64,000 bases of DNA from NCBI GenBank assembly GCA_003550325.1, contig QKWP01000434.1, forward strand, positions 95,399 to 159,398. The letters run 5' to 3'. Every line of letters begins with the position of its first letter. Within the stretch, counting starts at the first letter, position 1. The DNA comes from Gigaspora rosea (taxonomy: Eukaryota; Glomeromycota; Glomeromycetes; Diversisporales; Gigasporaceae). Positions 1-11,030 of this stretch are shown in pieces. The notes under the pieces are model-generated. The model was not told where the DNA came from. It saw only the letters and a list, made by a program, of their open reading frames with translations, and did no database searches. The translations under genes and the position numbers were made by a program.

Positions 1-349
1 TATAGTTACAGTAGGGAGGCCTTCTTTAACTCCTTACTATAACAATGACACGGCTACAGGGATCCTTTATCGGTTTATAGCGGTGTCCAAGAGGTAGGTA
101 TAATTCCTTAGTCTGTAAGAAATTATACTCTTCTCTAAGGGCAGTTCGGTATAGAACAACAAGAGATAATAGACTTTATTAATTTAACAAAAGGGCTTTC
201 AAGGTGTTTGTTTCTTAGTAATCCCAAGAGTTTATTAATAATAAGAGAGGAGGATAATAATATAAAGATAAAAATAAAATACAATGTCTGGATCTATTTT
301 AGTCTACCTTGACTAAGGGAAATTCTGTGCCTTTAAATACATTTTAGAA
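1..349. other. AT-rich stretch with no recognised gene
   Basis: No ORF of convincing length and no terminal repeats are visible. The base composition is slightly less AT-extreme than its surroundings, as in the adjoining retroelement relic, so this may be older transposon DNA, but I cannot assign it. Confidence 0.4.
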
Positions 350-568
350 TAAGCGCTATAAGCGTTAATTTACAAGAGCAACATAAGCGATATAAGCGTT
401 ATAAACGGTATAAGCGGTATAAGCGTTATAAGCGATATAATTATTACAAGCAGTATAAGTGGTATAAGTGGTATAAGTGTTATAAGCGATATAAGCGTTA
501 TAAGCGATATAATCGTTATAAGCGATATAATCGTTATAAGCGGTATAAGCGTTATAAGTGATATAAAC
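350..568. repeat. 10-bp minisatellite, consensus TATAAGCGNT
   Basis: About 20 degenerate copies of a 10-base unit (TATAAGCG followed by T or G, then T) run head to tail, with one short degenerate gap near 365-385. Variation is mostly at one position (GCGT, GCGG, GCGA) and a few C-to-T changes (AAGTG for AAGCG). It does not lie in an ORF. Its CpG content stands out against the AT-rich surroundings. Confidence 0.85.
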
Positions 569-599
569 TATTCTAAATATCTATTTCTTAAGATTATAA

Positions 600-1960
600 A
601 ATACACAATAAAAATACAATAAAATAATGACTATTCATTCTATAACAAGACGTTTCAATATTTCCTCCAAAATGCTTATTTTCTCTATTTGAGTACTTTG
701 GGAAGATGTAGCAAACACGTTTTCTTTTGAAACTTCTACTTCTGCCAACGTGTTTCTACTATTGAGATGAATTTCTTTTAAGACATTCTTTCCTTTTTTG
801 TTTTCCCATAATTAACTCTTAGAGTTAATATCCAACGACACCCTTCTCCCTGTTTTGGAAGTATTATTTATTCCAATTATATTTCTATCTCCTTTCGGCG
901 GAGCTAAAAAATACTTCTTCTTGTGAGATTCCCTGCTTTTAGTAAATGGTCTTCCATTTTCTTTTTGAATTTTAAGTAAAAATTCTTTATCTATTCCTTT
1001 CCAAAAAAGGGAATTACTTCTATAGTTAACTTAAGTTTGATCTGCTTTTTCCAAATCCTCTTTGTAGTCAAAGTAGATGAAGACTGACCCTCTAGGATTA
1101 CTATTGCTATTTACTGGTATAAAGATTGTCTTTGCTTTAAGTTGTTTAAGTTGTCTAAATAACAAAACCTCCATTGTGTCCATTGGTATCCCTCCTAATA
1201 CCGCTCTAAATGACTTTTTTTCTTTTATGATTTCTTCCTGTTTTATACCCTTTGAAATTCTGGTGAGCCATCTTTCTATTAGAAGTGCCTGTTGTATTTA
1301 TTTGTTGACCAAGTAACGTTCCTAACTTTTCCATAACGGCTTATTAGTCTCTTGATTGATAAGTTACCATTTTTTAGTGAACCGTTCCAAATTGTATAGG
1401 TTTCTTGCATATCTAAGTCTTCTTGTTTGATTTGAATAGGGAACTGGTTATCCTTTTTGTTGTTGTTGTTGTTTTGGTCTGAATTCATTTGGTCTTCCTT
1501 GTCTTCTGAAAATATAATTACGTCTTCTTTTGCCTTTACTTTTGTGTGAATGCTTTATTTGCTTTTGGTTTCAGATTCGTAGTTGAGTTTATTTTCAAAG
1601 ATCTGTGTACCGTAGTTAGTTATTCCATACTCCAGCTGTAAAAGAGTTCCAATTCTCGCCTGTTTTTCAGCTTCCAAAGAATTTAAATTCTTTTTCGACT
1701 CCTTTCCTTGAACCTCTTTAAGTTGTTTTTTCGTTAACTTGAAATAGTATTTCAAAAAAAGTCTAATAATACATATCTCTTCTGTTTGTAATCATTTGTA
1801 TAGCTTCTGCTATCTCTTGGTCTACTATTCAAGTACTTAGGCATTCTTTCTTTAGTAAATCCACACAGTCTACCCCTCCATACTTTATAGCCTAACAACC
1901 GTTCTTAAGAAATCTAACCTTCCATTCTGGAACTTGCATTACGGTTATTGATTATCTCAG
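600..1960 (-). pseudogene. Decayed retroelement ORF1-like gene with RRM-like fold (relic)
   Basis: Read on the minus strand, several open blocks are separated by stops and small frameshifts (about 1755-1555, 1488-1279 and 1250-1040). The block at 1250-1040 has the strand-helix-strand-strand order of an RNA recognition motif: FRAVLGGIP, a helix around MDTMEVLLF, KTIFIPVN, then a loop and SVFIYFDY. The block at 1488-1279 contains a second RRM-like piece (LISRYGKVRNVTW). The rest is Lys/Asn/Gln-rich. RRM domains of this type occur in ORF1 proteins of non-LTR retrotransposons, which is why I favour a LINE ORF1. A decayed cellular RNA-binding gene is the alternative. No RT follows downstream. Confidence 0.45.
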
Positions 1961-2334
1961 TATTTGTTATACTAGATTTGATTTGATAAACACGTGACTG
2001 GTTTGTTTATTTTACTTTGTTTGTTATGTTGTATTGTGTTGTGTTTGCAGATCACGTGCTTGTTGTTGCTTGTTGTTTTAGTGATCTACAATTCAGGGTC
2101 AAGCACAAATCTCTAAAAATTTCAAAAAATTTTTTGAAAAATTTTAAAGTTTGAATTTGCATATTAAAGATGTCACTTTTCTTTTAGATTATATTAACAA
2201 AGCCTATTTTATTTTGGCTTGTCTTTCTTTTTTCTTAAAGCGTTTTTGGCTATTTACTAAGTTACTTTTCCCGTTTTCTACTCTTTTTTCCTCTTGCCAA
2301 ATTTGGAAAAGTTGATTAGCAGAGAGAGTTCTAT

Positions 2335-3250
2335 TTGCTTCTCTTGTTATTTTATATATAAATTTTAAGATATATATATTAGATATATAAAATAAAACAA
2401 AACCTTAGCGAACTTGTGACCCTGTGATTGGATTTCGATAATTTTGGGCTTGTTAAAATCATCTTATTGAGATGATCATTTTGGTAGTAAAATTATCCAA
2501 AATAGACCAGTAGATCAAAGGTTATTTAATATTAAAAATTATATATATTATATATATATTTAATATTAAGTAACCTTTGATCTACTGGTCTATTTTATTA
2601 CCAAAATAATCATTTTAATGAGATGATTTTAACAAGCCCAAAATTATCGAAATCCAATTACAGAGTCACAAGATCGCTAAGGTTTTGTTTTATTTTATAT
2701 ATATATCTTAAAATTTTATTTTAAGACATAGATAAAATAATACAAAACCTTAGTGATCTTATGACCCTGTGATTGGATTTCAATAATTTTGGGCTTGTTA
2801 GAATTTTCTTATTGAGACAATCTTTTTGGTAGTAAAATCGTCCAAAACAGGCCAGTAGATCAAAGGTTACTTAAGATTAAATAAAATATATATAATATAT
2901 ATAATATTTAATATTAAATAACCTTTGATCTACTAGTCTGTTTTGGACGATTTTGCTACCAAAATGATCATCTCAATGAGATGATTCCAACAAGCCCAAA
3001 ATTATCAAAATCCAATCACAGGGTCACAAGATTGCTAAGGTTTTGTTTTATTTTATACATATATCTTAAAATATTTTAAGACATATATAAAATAATACAA
3101 AACCTTAACGATCTTGTGACCGTGTGATTGGATTTCAATGATTTTGGACTTGTTAGAATCGTCTTATTGAGATAATCATTTTGGTAGTAAAATCATTCAA
3201 AACGGAACAGTAGACCAAAAGTTACTTAATATTAAATAATATATATATTA
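2335..3250. repeat. Tandem array of inverted-repeat (hairpin) units
   Basis: Two complete palindromic units (about 2390-2695 and 2742-3050) and a third left arm (about 3095-3250) repeat with a spacing near 350 bases. Each arm begins with AAAACCTTAGCGATCTTGTG, contains TTTTGGGCTTGTTA and ATCTCAATGAGATG, and ends in CAGTAGATCAAAGGTTA next to an AT loop. The units are joined by a small palindromic spacer rich in TTTTAAGA. The third unit is broken by the MITE at 3259. Diverged single copies lie near 44888-45000 and 52020-52130. Confidence 0.8.
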
Positions 3251-3258
3251 TATATATT

Positions 3259-3393
3259 TAGTGTTGGGCTTGCTTATAAGTTCAGTAAATTTGAACTAGA
3301 ACTGGACTTATAAATAGTCCACTGAACTTATAAGTCCAGTAGTCCAGTTTATAAGTTCAGTAAAGTAGATTTTTGGTTCAGAGCCCAACACTG
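3259..3393. mobile_element. hAT-type MITE with 8-bp target duplication
   Basis: The terminal inverted repeats are TAGTGTTGGGCT and its near-perfect complement AGCCCAACACTG. The flanks are the direct repeat TATATATT at 3251-3258 and 3394-3401. The interior consists of repeated TTATAAGTTCAGT / CTGGACTTATAA motifs in both orientations, the subterminal-repeat style of hAT elements. The element is 135 bp and has no coding capacity. Confidence 0.8.
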
Positions 3394-3432
3394 TATATAT
3401 TATATATTGTATATATGATTTAATATATTATA

Positions 3433-3777
3433 CAGTGCAGGACAGTATAAACCAACACCCCCTGCGCCAAATTTTGAAATAAATACTCAATTCTGATTGG
3501 CTAGAATAATGTAATCAATTGTGATTGGTCAAAAATTACATATGAGTTTCTTTTTTTTATATATTAAATGCCAAATTTTCAATTTCATAGTAAACTTTAA
3601 ATTGATATAACCTTTTAAAATTAAAATAAAATAAAAATATTTTTTAACCAAATTGTAGCTTAGCCTTAAAGCTACAATTTGGTTAAAAATTTTTTGAAAA
3701 AAATTTTTTATTTTTAAGTTATATCAATTTTTGTAAAATACATATAAAAAGGTGTTGGTTTATGGTGTCCTACACTG
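3433..3777. mobile_element. Tc1/mariner-like MITE (TIR CAGTGYAGGACA)
   Basis: The ends CAGTGCAGGACAGTATAAAC and the complement of CATAAACCAACACC...CACTG form a terminal inverted repeat of about 28 bp, bounded by TA on both sides (3431-3432 and 3778-3779). An inner hairpin around AACCAAATTGTAGCTT sits near 3650-3690. There is no ORF. A relative with the end GTACCRGACA lies at 49044-49478. Confidence 0.75.
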
Positions 3778-4229
3778 TATCAGTAGCATGATTTGTCACA
3801 CTTTTTTGGGCCATATTTTTAGTTATATATAAAATTATACAAAAAACATATAAAATTACTATAAACTTGTTAGCCAAGATTAGTTTCAACCTACATATTA
3901 ATTTAAAATTAAATTTTGCAATTATATAGAGCAAAAGAAGAAGAATAAACTTATCTTTTTTGCCAAGTTACTGTTCTGCCATTTTGGTACAAAACAAAAA
4001 TGTAACTTTGCCAAAAACAAATATTTAATATTCATTAATAAAAAAACAAAAAAAAATAAAAAATTCTGTTTTTGTATGTAATTGCATATAAATTATATTT
4101 TCTATTTTGGAGGAAATAAAAATCGATTAGCCGATTTTGAAAAAACTGACTAACTAAGCCAAAAAATTTTTGACTTAGCCAACTTTTTCATATTGGCCAG
4201 AATTATTATTTGTAATTGCTAAAAAACCT

Positions 4230-4310
4230 CTTTTACATAAAAATAAGCTACTCAAAATTGGTATTATTAGTATTACTAGTATTAGCAGTATCACTAATAT
4301 CACTGTATCA
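4230..4310. repeat. ACTAGTATT-type microsatellite tract
   Basis: Short degenerate repeats of ATTACTAGTATTAG and TATCACTA. The motif style matches the larger tract at 10871-11030. Confidence 0.55.
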
Positions 4311-5309
4311 CCAGATCCCTCACACCAAAATTCCAAGAAAACCAACCTATAAAAAACTGTATAATTAGTAGAGCTTTGACCCGAGTCAGAAAATAGTGAC
4401 CCAGGTGGGTCAGCTACTTATTTGAGTTATGACCTGAGTCAATAGTTTATGCAGGCAATTATAAACCTTTTGCTTTTTCAATTACTGAATTAGAGGGCAA
4501 TTGAATTTATATGAATCCTATAATATACAATATCAAAAAATTAAATAAAATACTTATCATTAAATATTATGGATCATAATGAAATTGCATTAAAATGTTA
4601 TTTAACGCTCTAAAACTCATATATACTTGTTTAATATAAACTACTCTAAAACTAACATCTAACCTTAACTCCTAACCTTAAAGAATTCTATTTTTCAGTG
4701 GCTTCCCATTTTTTATATTTCACTTTAATCCACTACAATAATATACCAGGGAAATTTTTGGTTATACAGATTAAAATAAGTAACTTTTTTGTTGATCAAT
4801 TTTTTTTTAGCATTTTAATCTAGTCTTTTTTTTTTATAGTGTTGATTTCTCTAGAGTCTTGATGTTTTCGTTTCTTGGTGCCCTTCTTTTACTAGTATTA
4901 TTGTTGGAGTCATCACTAGAGTCACTGTTTTAGTTGATTGTAGTGTTAGTATTCTGGGTTCACTGTTTCACTCTTGTTAGTGAGTTGTCATTGTCGCTGT
5001 TTTATGGAGCAGTATTGCTATTTCATGAAGCAGTGTCTATAGCATCATTGTTTCATAGGTGGTTTATCTTTGGCGCTGCCATATCACAGGTGGTCGATTG
5101 GTATTGCCATTGTCTGCTATAGTCGCTTTGTACTAGTATTTATGTCTTGTTTATAGTTTGTATATTTCTTTGGTGATTGATAGCGAGTTTCAATTTCATA
5201 AATAGCACAGCTAATGGTGAATTTCTTTGATATAGGCAGCATTGAGTCATGGCACATTTCTTATTTGGTGGCTTTCTTTGTAATGCAGTAGCTTTTAGAT
5301 TGGGATTAG

Positions 5310-6215
5310 GGTTAATAGGTACATCGGGAAAATAAATAAGGCGCAGATCTGCACAAATCTGCAATCCTAGAAAATTTTAACAAATTTTGCAATAACTTGT
5401 GATCTAGTGGTCCAAATTTAACGATTTTGGTACCATTCGATTCATCTCGATGAGACAGATCGAATGGTACTAAAATCGTTGAATTTCAATTACTAGAACA
5501 CAAGAAAATCCCATTTATGTGAATTTTATAAACATTGAACGATCTTGCCAACCAGTAGTCCAAATTTAATGATTTTGGTACCATTCGATTCCTCTCGATG
5601 AGACGGTTCGAATGACATCAAAAACGTCAAAATCAGATCACTGGTTAACAAGTTATTCGTTGCAGCGCAGAAAGAAATTTAAATTTCTGCGCAGAACTGC
5701 ACCGCATATCGTTTTTTACGAATAACTTGTTAACCAGTGATCTGATTTTGACGTTTTTGGTACCATTCGAACCGTCTCATCGAGAGGAATCGAATGGTAC
5801 CAAAATCATTAAATTTGGACAACTAGTTGACAAGATCGTTCAATGTTTATAAAATTCACATAAATGTGATTTTCTTGTGTTCTAGTAATTGAAATTCAAC
5901 GATTTTGGTACCATTCGATTCATCTCATTGAGACAAATCGAATGGTACCAAAATCATTAAATTTGGACTACTAGTTGACAAGATCGTTCAATGTTTATAA
6001 AATTCACATAAATGTGATTTTCTTGTGTTCTAGTAATTGAAATTCAACGATTTTGGTACCATTCGATTCATCTCATTGAGACGAATCGATTGGTACCAAA
6101 ATCGTTAAATTTGGACCACTGGATCACAGGTTATTGCAAAATTTGTTAAAATTTTCCAGGGTCGCAGATTTGTGCAGATCTGCGCCTTATTTATTTTCCT
6201 GATGTAGGTTAAAGC
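5310..6215. repeat. 900-bp foldback containing repeated 60-bp palindromes
   Basis: The outer arms (GGCGCAGATCTGCACAAATC near 5338 and its complement near 6160-6185) enclose a large inverted repeat whose centre is near 5680. Inside lie five copies of a palindrome with half-site ACGATTTTGGTACCATTCGA meeting at CTCGATGAG (about 5421-5480, 5569-5628, 5750-5810, 5899-5958 and 6048-6107). The segments between palindromes are also shared (CAAGATCGTTCAATGTTTAT), so units were amplified in both orientations. Confidence 0.8.
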
Positions 6216-6409
6216 TAGAGTAATATTAACAATTAGGGTAATAGTTAGGATAATGATTAGGATAGGATTAGTGGAGTACGATATGTAGTTTGGTTAGAGG
6301 GCATCCAGAAATAACGTTATACAGGAGAAGGGGAGGGGGTCTGACAAAATATAACTTTCTTCTCTTAAATAGGAAGATCAAAAAAATATAACACAGTTTT
6401 TTTAGAAAA

Positions 6410-6720
6410 AATCGTCTAACAACTGATCCAGTAGTCCAAATTTAATAATTTTGGTACCATTCGATTCGTCTCAGTAAGAGAAGTCGAATGGTACTAATTT
6501 CATTTCATTTGGATTACTGGATCAAAAGTTGTTGGCCAAATGCTATTGGTTATTATGTTTTTTTATAAAATAACTATAATGCCAATAGTTTTTTGTGATT
6601 AACTATTGATCCAGTAATTCAAATGAAATGATTTTGATATCATTGGATTCGTCTCACTGAGACAAATTGAATGGTACCTAAATCATCCAAATCGGATCAC
6701 TGTATCACAATATATTTATG
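6410..6720. repeat. Two further copies of the GGTACCATTCGA palindrome
   Basis: Hairpins at about 6446-6507 and 6628-6688 share the core TTTGGTACCATTCGATTCGTCTC. They are flanked by GATCCAGTAGTCCAAAT-type arms and are more diverged than the copies at 5.4-6.1 kb. They are separated by an AT spacer with AACAACTGATCC / GGATCAAAAGTTGTT arms. Confidence 0.75.
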
Positions 6721-6771
6721 TTTTTGTAAAATTTTATATATAAACATATGGATTTTGAAAAAAATTTTTAT

Positions 6772-7434
6772 ATAGTAGAGGGGTCAAGTGTTCAGGTGAG
6801 ACCGTCCCCAATTTGGAAATAATGACCTGAGTCACCTGATTGTTACACAACTGATAAACAAATTTTTTTTATATGTTTTACAATACTATATCCCGACCTA
6901 TGAAATTCGCAAGTTTTTGATAATAAGAATATTAAAATTTAATAATTATGCGATAAGAATTTGTAAATTATGCGTGCAGTATATACAAAATATTCGATTT
7001 ACTGATAATTATTAAAAAAAAAAACTTAAATACTTAATTATGCTATAAAAATTTGTGAATTATGTGTGCGGTATATACAAAATTTGTATTCGATTTACTG
7101 ATTAATAATCAGTAAATCGAATACAAATTTTGTATATACCGCACGCATAATTCACAAATTTTTATCACATAATTAAGTATTTAAGTTTTTTTTTTTAATA
7201 ATTATCAGTAAATCGAATATTTTGTATATACCGCACGCATAATTTACAAATTCTTATCGCATAATTATTAAATTTTAATATTCTTATTATCAAAAACTTG
7301 CGAATTTCATAGGTCGGAATATAGTATTGTAAAACATATAAAAAATTTGTTTATCAGTTGTGTAACAATCAGGTGACTCAGGTCATTATTTCCAAATTGG
7401 GGACAGTCTTACCTGAAGGTCAAGTGCTACTATA
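6772..7434. repeat. Near-perfect 660-bp palindrome (foldback element)
   Basis: Two arms of about 310 bases are nearly identical in inverted orientation and meet at ACTGATTAATAATCAGT near 7107. Arm landmarks are CAGGTGAGACCGTCCCCAAT (6794) against its complement near 7400, and TATGAAATTCGCAAGTTTTT (6899) against the complement near 7310. The outermost part reads TAGTAGAGGGGTCAAGTG on the left but TAGTAGCACTTGACC on the complement of the right, so that short block is inverted. No ORF is present. Confidence 0.85.
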
Positions 7435-7586
7435 AAGGGTACATAACATTATTTATGGATGCCCCCTTAGCATGACAAAATGTTTGTAATGACGTTTTAA
7501 ATATTTTTGTGACACAACAAATAAATATATAGATAAAATTTATAGATCATAATAAATATAAATGCTATAATAAGTAATAAATATTT

Positions 7587-7714
7587 AATGGGTTGCCATG
7601 AATATCATGCAAAATCATGGGCAATCATTTATTATGCGTCATTGTGGCTGTGCTGCAATGACGTATAATAAATGATTGTTAGTGATTTTGTATGATATTT
7701 ACGGCAAACCCATT
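7587..7714. mobile_element. Short MITE (TIR AATGGGTTGCC)
   Basis: AATGGGTTGCC at the left and GGCAAACCCATT at the right form imperfect inverted ends. A second inner pair, ATCATTTATTAT / ATAATAAATGAT, makes the whole unit a hairpin. Flanks AAATATTT (7579-7586) and AAATATCT (7715-7722) match at 7 of 8 bases, suggesting a hAT-type insertion. Confidence 0.6.
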
Positions 7715-7839
7715 AAATATCTGTTTTATCTCCTGAATCCTAATGCCTTGTGATTATTTCACTGATTATTTTCACTTTTTTATATTTCTTCATACAAAAA
7801 AAAACACCAAACCCGAAAAAAAAGAAGGATATTCAAAAC

Positions 7840-9148
7840 ATGCCAGTTCCAATTTTTACCAGTGCATGCAATTATGTTTCAAAAAATATTTCTGAAGAAA
7901 GTGCTGCAATAAGTGCGCCAAGATCTGAAATAGCGCAAAAACTAGATTTTTACAAAAAAAAGGCTGCAGTACCAAATACGATAAAAGCTACACAAAACTG
8001 GATGAAGAAGTTTGATGAATTTCGTCGTTCTTATAACTATGCAATACCAATTGAAGTTATTAAAGATCCTTGTTTAATTGAGCAACAAATATGTGAATTT
8101 GTTGCACAAATGACCAAAAAAGATGGAGATGAATACAAAGCTAAGACGATTAAACAAGCTATTGATAGAATAAATAAATATATTAGCAAAAATGATACAA
8201 TTCGTGGTTTTAATTTACATGACAAGTATTAGTTTTCAGATTTACATGACATTTTAAATGATAAAATGAAAGATTTACAGGAAAAAGGATTAGAAGAAAA
8301 AGACAGATCAATGGCTTTAACAGCTCAACAAGTTAAAGAGATTCTTAGTGATAAATTTTTAGATCCTACAACACCACAAGGTCTATTATATAGAGTTTTC
8401 TTTCGTAATGCAACAATTTTTGCATGTCGAGGTAGTGAGTACTATTTGCTTCAAATTAACCAGTTTCAAATTCAACCTGATGGGAGTATTTTGTTTTATC
8501 AATATCGTAGCAAGAATAATTAATGAGAAATTGAAGGAGGAAATGCATATTGTATTCAATTACCACCTGATCCACCTAATATTTCTGGACCTGCTAGTAA
8601 TCTTACCAAATATATTTCTAAATATCCATTAGATGCTTCCAGTAATTTCTATTTATAGCTGAATCCAAATTGGCATGATACTAATGTTTGGTATCTTAAA
8701 ACACATTGTGGTTTAAATAAAATAAGAAGTTTTATGAAAGACATAGGGCAAAAAGTGAAAGTAAAACTTCCAGAGGGCATTTTGACAAACCATTTATGGA
8801 TGAAAAACTGCAGCTCAGATACTCCAGGATGCCAATGTTCCAGAAGATGCTATTATAAATATTACTGGACATAAAAGTTTACAAGAAGTATGTGCATATA
8901 AAAATGTCAATGAAAGTCAAAAAATCAACACGATCAAAACTTTGATTAATACTATAGAACCGAATCAAAAAACTTCTACAGTACTTACTGAAATTACTGG
9001 GTCTCATATCAATTTCAATTTGAATACCATTACAAATACGCAAAATGTTAATATGGTTCAAGGTCAAATTTATAGTGAATTTCAGAATCAACATTCTATT
9101 TTTAATAACTGTAACTTTACAAACGTTACATTTTATTTATCACAATAG
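7840..9148 (+). pseudogene. Crypton/ZMYM2-like tyrosine recombinase (DUF3504 type), broken
   Basis: The reading starts near MPVPIFTSAC at 7840 (an upstream ATG at 7750 adds a hydrophobic leader that is probably not native). It runs through an N-terminal DNA-binding-like domain (FVAQMTKKDGDEYKAKTI, then AIDRINKYISKN) and a catalytic core ending in NITGHKSLQ and a CAYK tyrosine box. Such single-domain tyrosine recombinases derive from Crypton transposons and are fused to zinc-finger proteins in animals. Frame 1 is interrupted by stops at 8230, 8521, 8524 and 8656. A one-base insertion near 8793-8795 moves the 3' part to another frame, where a further stop (8801) replaces the expected arginine of the H-x-x-R box. 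The Asn-rich tail (FNNCNFTNVTF) is open to 9148. Strand transfer is therefore not expected. Confidence 0.75.
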
Positions 9149-9859
9149 CTTTTTTATAAGAATATATTTGTTTTTTAGAATGACTATAGAAATTTGTAAA
9201 AGGCTAAGACCAGTGATTATTTACTAGCAATTAAATAAATGTTTGCATAATCGCTACAATTTAAAATGTTTTAAGTATTTAAAAAATAGTGTTTAATAAC
9301 ATGTTAATAAATAAAGTATTGAATCGGTCAAAAACAATTATGAAAGTAAAAAACCTTAGTAATATACTGACCCAGTCCAAGAAATGCGGGGCCGTGGAAT
9401 AATTTTTGATATTTTCACGGGAGATCATCTGTGTGAAAATATCAGTGCGGAGTATCACAGGCAACCATTAGGAGACATGGGATAATAAATAAATATATAT
9501 TGATATAACTAATTTAAAAATATATTGTCTAAATTTGTTCAATTTATAATAATTGACAATTAGTAAATATTAGCGGAATAATCATTTGGTTAATTTTTTA
9601 TTAAGCTTCCCAGCAATAAAGTGAATTTTTTTGATCACAAACTTGGACATTGGACAATGTCCGAAAATGTCTGATCTGTCAAAAATAGTTCAAATTGACA
9701 ATACTGCTACTACCTATAAACAGTTTTATTAGTTAAATTGTATTTTTGTCTATTTTGAATTCTGACCCATTTGATCTGGATCAGAGCAATTTTTGACCTG
9801 TGATCTGGGTCAAAGCTTTAATAATTAGTATATCTAAATATAACAAAACTTTACCAAGC

Positions 9860-10255
9860 TGCTATCAGGTACAAAGTCCATTCACTGGCTGTTCTGCACA
9901 TGAAATAGAGATGAAAAAACTTGCAGACTTTTAAGCGAGGCACCTTGGCAGGTTTTGGTACTATCGAGCAAAGAAGTAGTAGAGAAACTTTGGAGCTTTG
10001 TCAAGTCCTATAGATATGAAAGTAGAAGAGAAAACCTGGTTAGATGTGCTATTCTATACAATGTAACTCTTACAAACTCTTTTTGTTTTTGGTACTCTTT
10101 ATAGCATCCCTTTGGACTTTTCAAAATTTCAAAAAAGTGGGCAATTCAGTTTACCCTTTCCAAAAGATCAGCAGTGTTTACGCTTTCTAAATTGGGAATG
10201 CGTCTACCAAATCGGAACCAAGTCATGAGTGAAATCGGGTTCTTTGTGATAAACA
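9860..10255 (+). pseudogene. Possible KDZ-type transposase scrap
   Basis: In one frame a stretch reads VVEKLWSFVKSYRYESRREN followed by LVRCAILYN. This resembles the E-x-x-W and R-rich part of Kyakuja-Dileera-Zisupton transposases, where a DGE-x-x-E(R/K)-LWS motif is typical. The preceding acid residues are not intact and the frame is closed upstream. It lies just outside the right end of the 5.45-kb composite. The call rests on this one motif. Confidence 0.3.
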
Positions 10256-10870
10256 ATGAATAACACATGGGATGTTTTGGAGTAAAATTCAAAATAAAAT
10301 TTCCTTCTAAAATTTTCTTTTAGGCATAGTTTATTTTTTCTTTCTTTTCTTATACATGTACATATAATACTTAGGCGAGGCGATTCCTTGCGCAGTATTA
10401 TATAATTTTTATTGTCAAGAACAGACGTAAATAGTGCTATCATAGCCATTTACTTTGTGCCTCTTTCTTTTTCATTTTCATTTTTATTTTGTATTACTTT
10501 GGTTTTTATTTAGGTAGTATACAGTAGTTTTCTCTCTTTTATTTTTTTTTTATTTTCTATATATTTTATTTTTTTTAGTAGAATTCTGCTACTCGAGAAG
10601 TTAGAAAAAAAGGGTTATAAAGTAGGTGGTTATGATAGGCAGCAAACTCCAATCAGTGATTCAGGTACTCTAAATCTAACAAGAAGAAAAGTTACCAATA
10701 AGAGAAATGTTTAATATAGCAGGTCATATTTAAGGATTTTTAGGACATCTGGATGGGTTGCACTTTGTGATATAACCAACTTAAAGAAGGTAGATCATTT
10801 TGTACTGGCATTACATAAATGATGAAATAAAGTTGCAGCATGACTATCGAATTAAAAAAAAACATCACTG
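10256..10870. other. AT-rich spacer, no gene seen
   Basis: Poly-T and AT-rich sequence with only short chance ORFs. I see no terminal repeats. Confidence 0.4.
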
Positions 10871-11030
10871 TATTACTAATTTTACTAGTATTACCAATTT
10901 CACTAGTATTATTAGTTTTATCAATTTACTAGTATTACTAGTATTACTAGTATCATTAGTATTACTAGTATTACTAGTATTACTAGAATTATCTAGTTTC
11001 ATCTAGTTTTACTAGTTTTACCAAATTACT
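10871..11030. repeat. 9-bp minisatellite, unit TATTACTAG
   Basis: About 15 degenerate copies of TATTACTAG / TTTTACTAG in tandem. A leucine/valine-rich ORF over this tract is a by-product of the repeat. Confidence 0.75.

Larger units (their letters stand above)
4369..9820. mobile_element. 5.45-kb composite element with hAT-like ends
   Basis: The left end TAGAGCTTTGACCC and the right end GGGTCAAAGCTTTA are inverted repeats with one mismatch. They are flanked by a perfect 8-base direct repeat, ATAATTAG, at 4361-4368 and 9821-9828. Both ends carry subterminal copies of TGACCYRGGTCA-like motifs (4378-4445; 9763-9815), as in hAT elements. The interior holds the palindrome array at 5310-6700, the large palindrome at 6772-7434, a MITE at 7587-7714 and the tyrosine-recombinase pseudogene. 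No hAT transposase is visible, so the element is probably non-autonomous or has captured foreign DNA. Its parts may have accumulated after the original insertion. Confidence 0.7.

Noticed and set aside
350-568. A CRISPR-like array
   Set aside because: The 10-base units are contiguous with no spacers, so this is a minisatellite.
7750-7839. A signal peptide or membrane anchor on the recombinase
   Set aside because: The hydrophobic leader from the upstream ATG is followed by a Lys-rich run. The family-like start is the Met at 7840, so the leader is probably 5' untranslated sequence.
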